DNA of 17,255 nucleotides from an uncultured Bacillus sp. (lineage in GTDB: Bacteria; Bacillota; Bacilli; Bacillales; DSM-1321): positions 1 through 17,255 of the forward strand of contig CAKQBC010000016.1 in assembly GCA_934215995.1 (NCBI GenBank), written 5' to 3'. Positions 16,074 to 17,255 of this stretch are shown here, in pieces. The translations under genes and the position numbers were made by a program. The notes under the pieces are model-generated. The model was not told the DNA's origin. It saw only the letters and a list, made by a program, of their open reading frames with translations, and searched no databases. Numbering within the stretch: position 1 is the stretch's first letter; each line of letters begins with the position of its first letter.

Positions 16074-17216
16074 ATGAAAAAAGGCACAAAAAAACTGGCA
16101 ATGGTTTTAATCTTTGCATTGCTGACTGCTGTTATGGCAGCGTGCGGAAATAATGAAAACGAAGCAAACTCCGGAACAGATGGGGACGGGCTGAAAATTG
16201 CCATTGTAACAAGCCCTTCAGGCGTTGATGATGGCAGCTTCAATGAAGATAACTATAACGGCATTCTGAACTTCATCGAAAATAATCCGACGGCTACAGT
16301 TAAAGCGGTTAGAGAAGAAACGGGCGACCCTGCTGCGGCTGTACAGGCTGTTGCTGACATAGTGGCAGATTACGATGTTATTGTAACGCCAGGGTTTCAA
16401 TTTGCCGGGGTATCCAGCCTTGCTGTGGAGAACCCAGATAAAGTATTCATCCTGAATGACACGGAGCCTGCGGCTGTAGGGGACCAAACAGAATTCGATA
16501 ACGTATATGCCATGAATTTCGCTGAACAAGAAAGTGGATTCTTTGCAGGAATGGCAGCGGCACTTGAAACAAACACAAATAAAGTAGCAGTTGTAAATGG
16601 CATAGCGTACCCTTCAAATGTAAACTATCAATTTGGCTTTGAATCAGGTGTAAACTATGTGAATAAAGTTTACGGAAAAAATGTTGAAGTTATTGAATTA
16701 TCAGGTTATGCAGGAACTGATGTAGAAGGCAATGACGTTGGCGGGAACTATGCGGGATCATTTGCGGATGAAGCGACGGGTAAAGTAATCGGGAATGCTT
16801 TGATTGATAAAGGTGTCGACCGCATCTTTGTTGCAGCAGGCGGCACGGGCAATGGCGTATTCACAGCGGTTAAGGAAGCCAAGGATGACGTGAAAGTAAT
16901 CGGTGTTGATGTTGACCAATATGATGAGGGTGTAAATGGCTCTGAAAACATCGTCTTGACATCCGCAGTTAAATTCATGGGCATGAATATTGAAAAGGCA
17001 TTGAATTCAGTTGTTGACGGAAGCTTTGAAGGCGGAAATGCAGTTCTTTATGCAGATACAGATTCTACTGGGTTTATAAAAGAAGAAGGCCGCCATCAAT
17101 TATCAGAGGATACACTTGCTAAAATGAATGAAGCATATGAGTCAGTGAAAGGCGGCACAATCGTACCTGCGTCTAACTTTAATGGACATACGCCAGAAAA
17201 GTTTCCAGGGCTGTAA
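16074..17216 (+). CDS. BMP-family nucleoside-binding lipoprotein of an ABC transporter
   Basis: This is the extracellular substrate-binding lipoprotein of an ABC importer, most likely for purine nucleosides (family of B. subtilis NupN/YufN and spirochaete BmpA/PnrA). The 380-residue protein has a lipoprotein signal: a basic MKKGTKK start, a hydrophobic stretch, and the lipobox VMAAC with Cys24 as the lipidated residue. The mature part shows the BMP pattern: GVDDGSFNEDNYNGI, VTPGFQFAGVSSLAVENPDKVFILND, QESGFFAGMAA, and a C-terminal GVDVDQY. RBS CGGGAGGA at 16058-16065. Guanine-riboswitch control supports a purine substrate. ATPase and permease genes normally follow in this family, but the window ends 39 nt after the stop, so that cannot be checked. 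Confidence 0.93.
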   Translation: MKKGTKKLAMVLIFALLTAVMAACGNNENEANSGTDGDGLKIAIVTSPSGVDDGSFNEDNYNGILNFIENNPTATVKAVREETGDPAAAVQAVADIVADYDVIVTPGFQFAGVSSLAVENPDKVFILNDTEPAAVGDQTEFDNVYAMNFAEQESGFFAGMAAALETNTNKVAVVNGIAYPSNVNYQFGFESGVNYVNKVYGKNVEVIELSGYAGTDVEGNDVGGNYAGSFADEATGKVIGNALIDKGVDRIFVAAGGTGNGVFTAVKEAKDDVKVIGVDVDQYDEGVNGSENIVLTSAVKFMGMNIEKALNSVVDGSFEGGNAVLYADTDSTGFIKEEGRHQLSEDTLAKMNEAYESVKGGTIVPASNFNGHTPEKFPGL

Positions 17217-17255
17217 CATCAATTTAATCTCAATACTGTAATGAACCTTTAGAAG

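Overview
The window looks like chromosomal DNA of a low-to-mid GC Gram-positive bacterium of the order Bacillales, plausibly Bacillaceae or Planococcaceae. The reasons are AGGAGG-type ribosome binding sites, SigA-like promoters, many hairpin-plus-T-run terminators, GTG and TTG starts, a guanine riboswitch, a CcpA cre-like box, and proteins closest in memory to Bacillus subtilis GatCAB, DgkB, RlmCD (YefA), LicR/LicBCA and BglC. No phage, transposon, CRISPR, tRNA or rRNA was seen. I ran no database search; family names come from motifs and recalled homologues.

Layout. (1) 1-3563: a promoter and a long leader, then the gatC-gatA-gatB operon (tRNA-dependent amidotransferase), closed by a terminator. 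(2) 3560-5560: a TTG-started four-TM protein with a C-terminal PH-like domain, then diacylglycerol kinase dagK, closed by a terminator. (3) 5595-6749, minus strand: a DUF4240 protein and a YvbK-like GNAT acetyltransferase. (4) 6865-7799, divergent from the acetyltransferase: an alpha/beta hydrolase with a TTG start. (5) 7920-14078: a beta-glucoside/oligosaccharide PTS locus. It holds the LicR-type activator and a first EIIB, then a terminator. Next come a 10-bp inverted repeat and a cre-like box, then a second EIIB, EIIC, EIIA and a GH1 6-phospho-beta-glucosidase, and another terminator. (6) 14104-15607: the 23S rRNA uracil methyltransferase rlmCD. (7) 15814-17216: a promoter, a guanine riboswitch with its terminator, and a BMP-family nucleoside-binding lipoprotein. 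Any transporter partners of the lipoprotein lie beyond the window.

How the genes work together. GatCAB, DagK and RlmCD are housekeeping functions (charging correction for Gln/Asn tRNA, lipid recycling, rRNA modification). The block between dagK and rlmCD is accessory. In its sugar part, EIIA/EIIB/EIIC should import and phosphorylate a beta-glucoside such as cellobiose, and the GH1 enzyme should cleave the phosphorylated product. LicR should activate the operon when its PRD histidines report substrate and PTS state, and CcpA should repress it when a better sugar is present. The last gene is controlled separately by guanine, which fits uptake of purine nucleosides.

The points most worth following up are: the two EIIB paralogues split by a terminator; the unassigned inverted repeat upstream of the PTS promoter; an RlmCD lacking one of the four cysteines expected for its iron-sulfur cluster; and a riboswitch whose antiterminator can be read directly. 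I did not find a convincing wholly new system.
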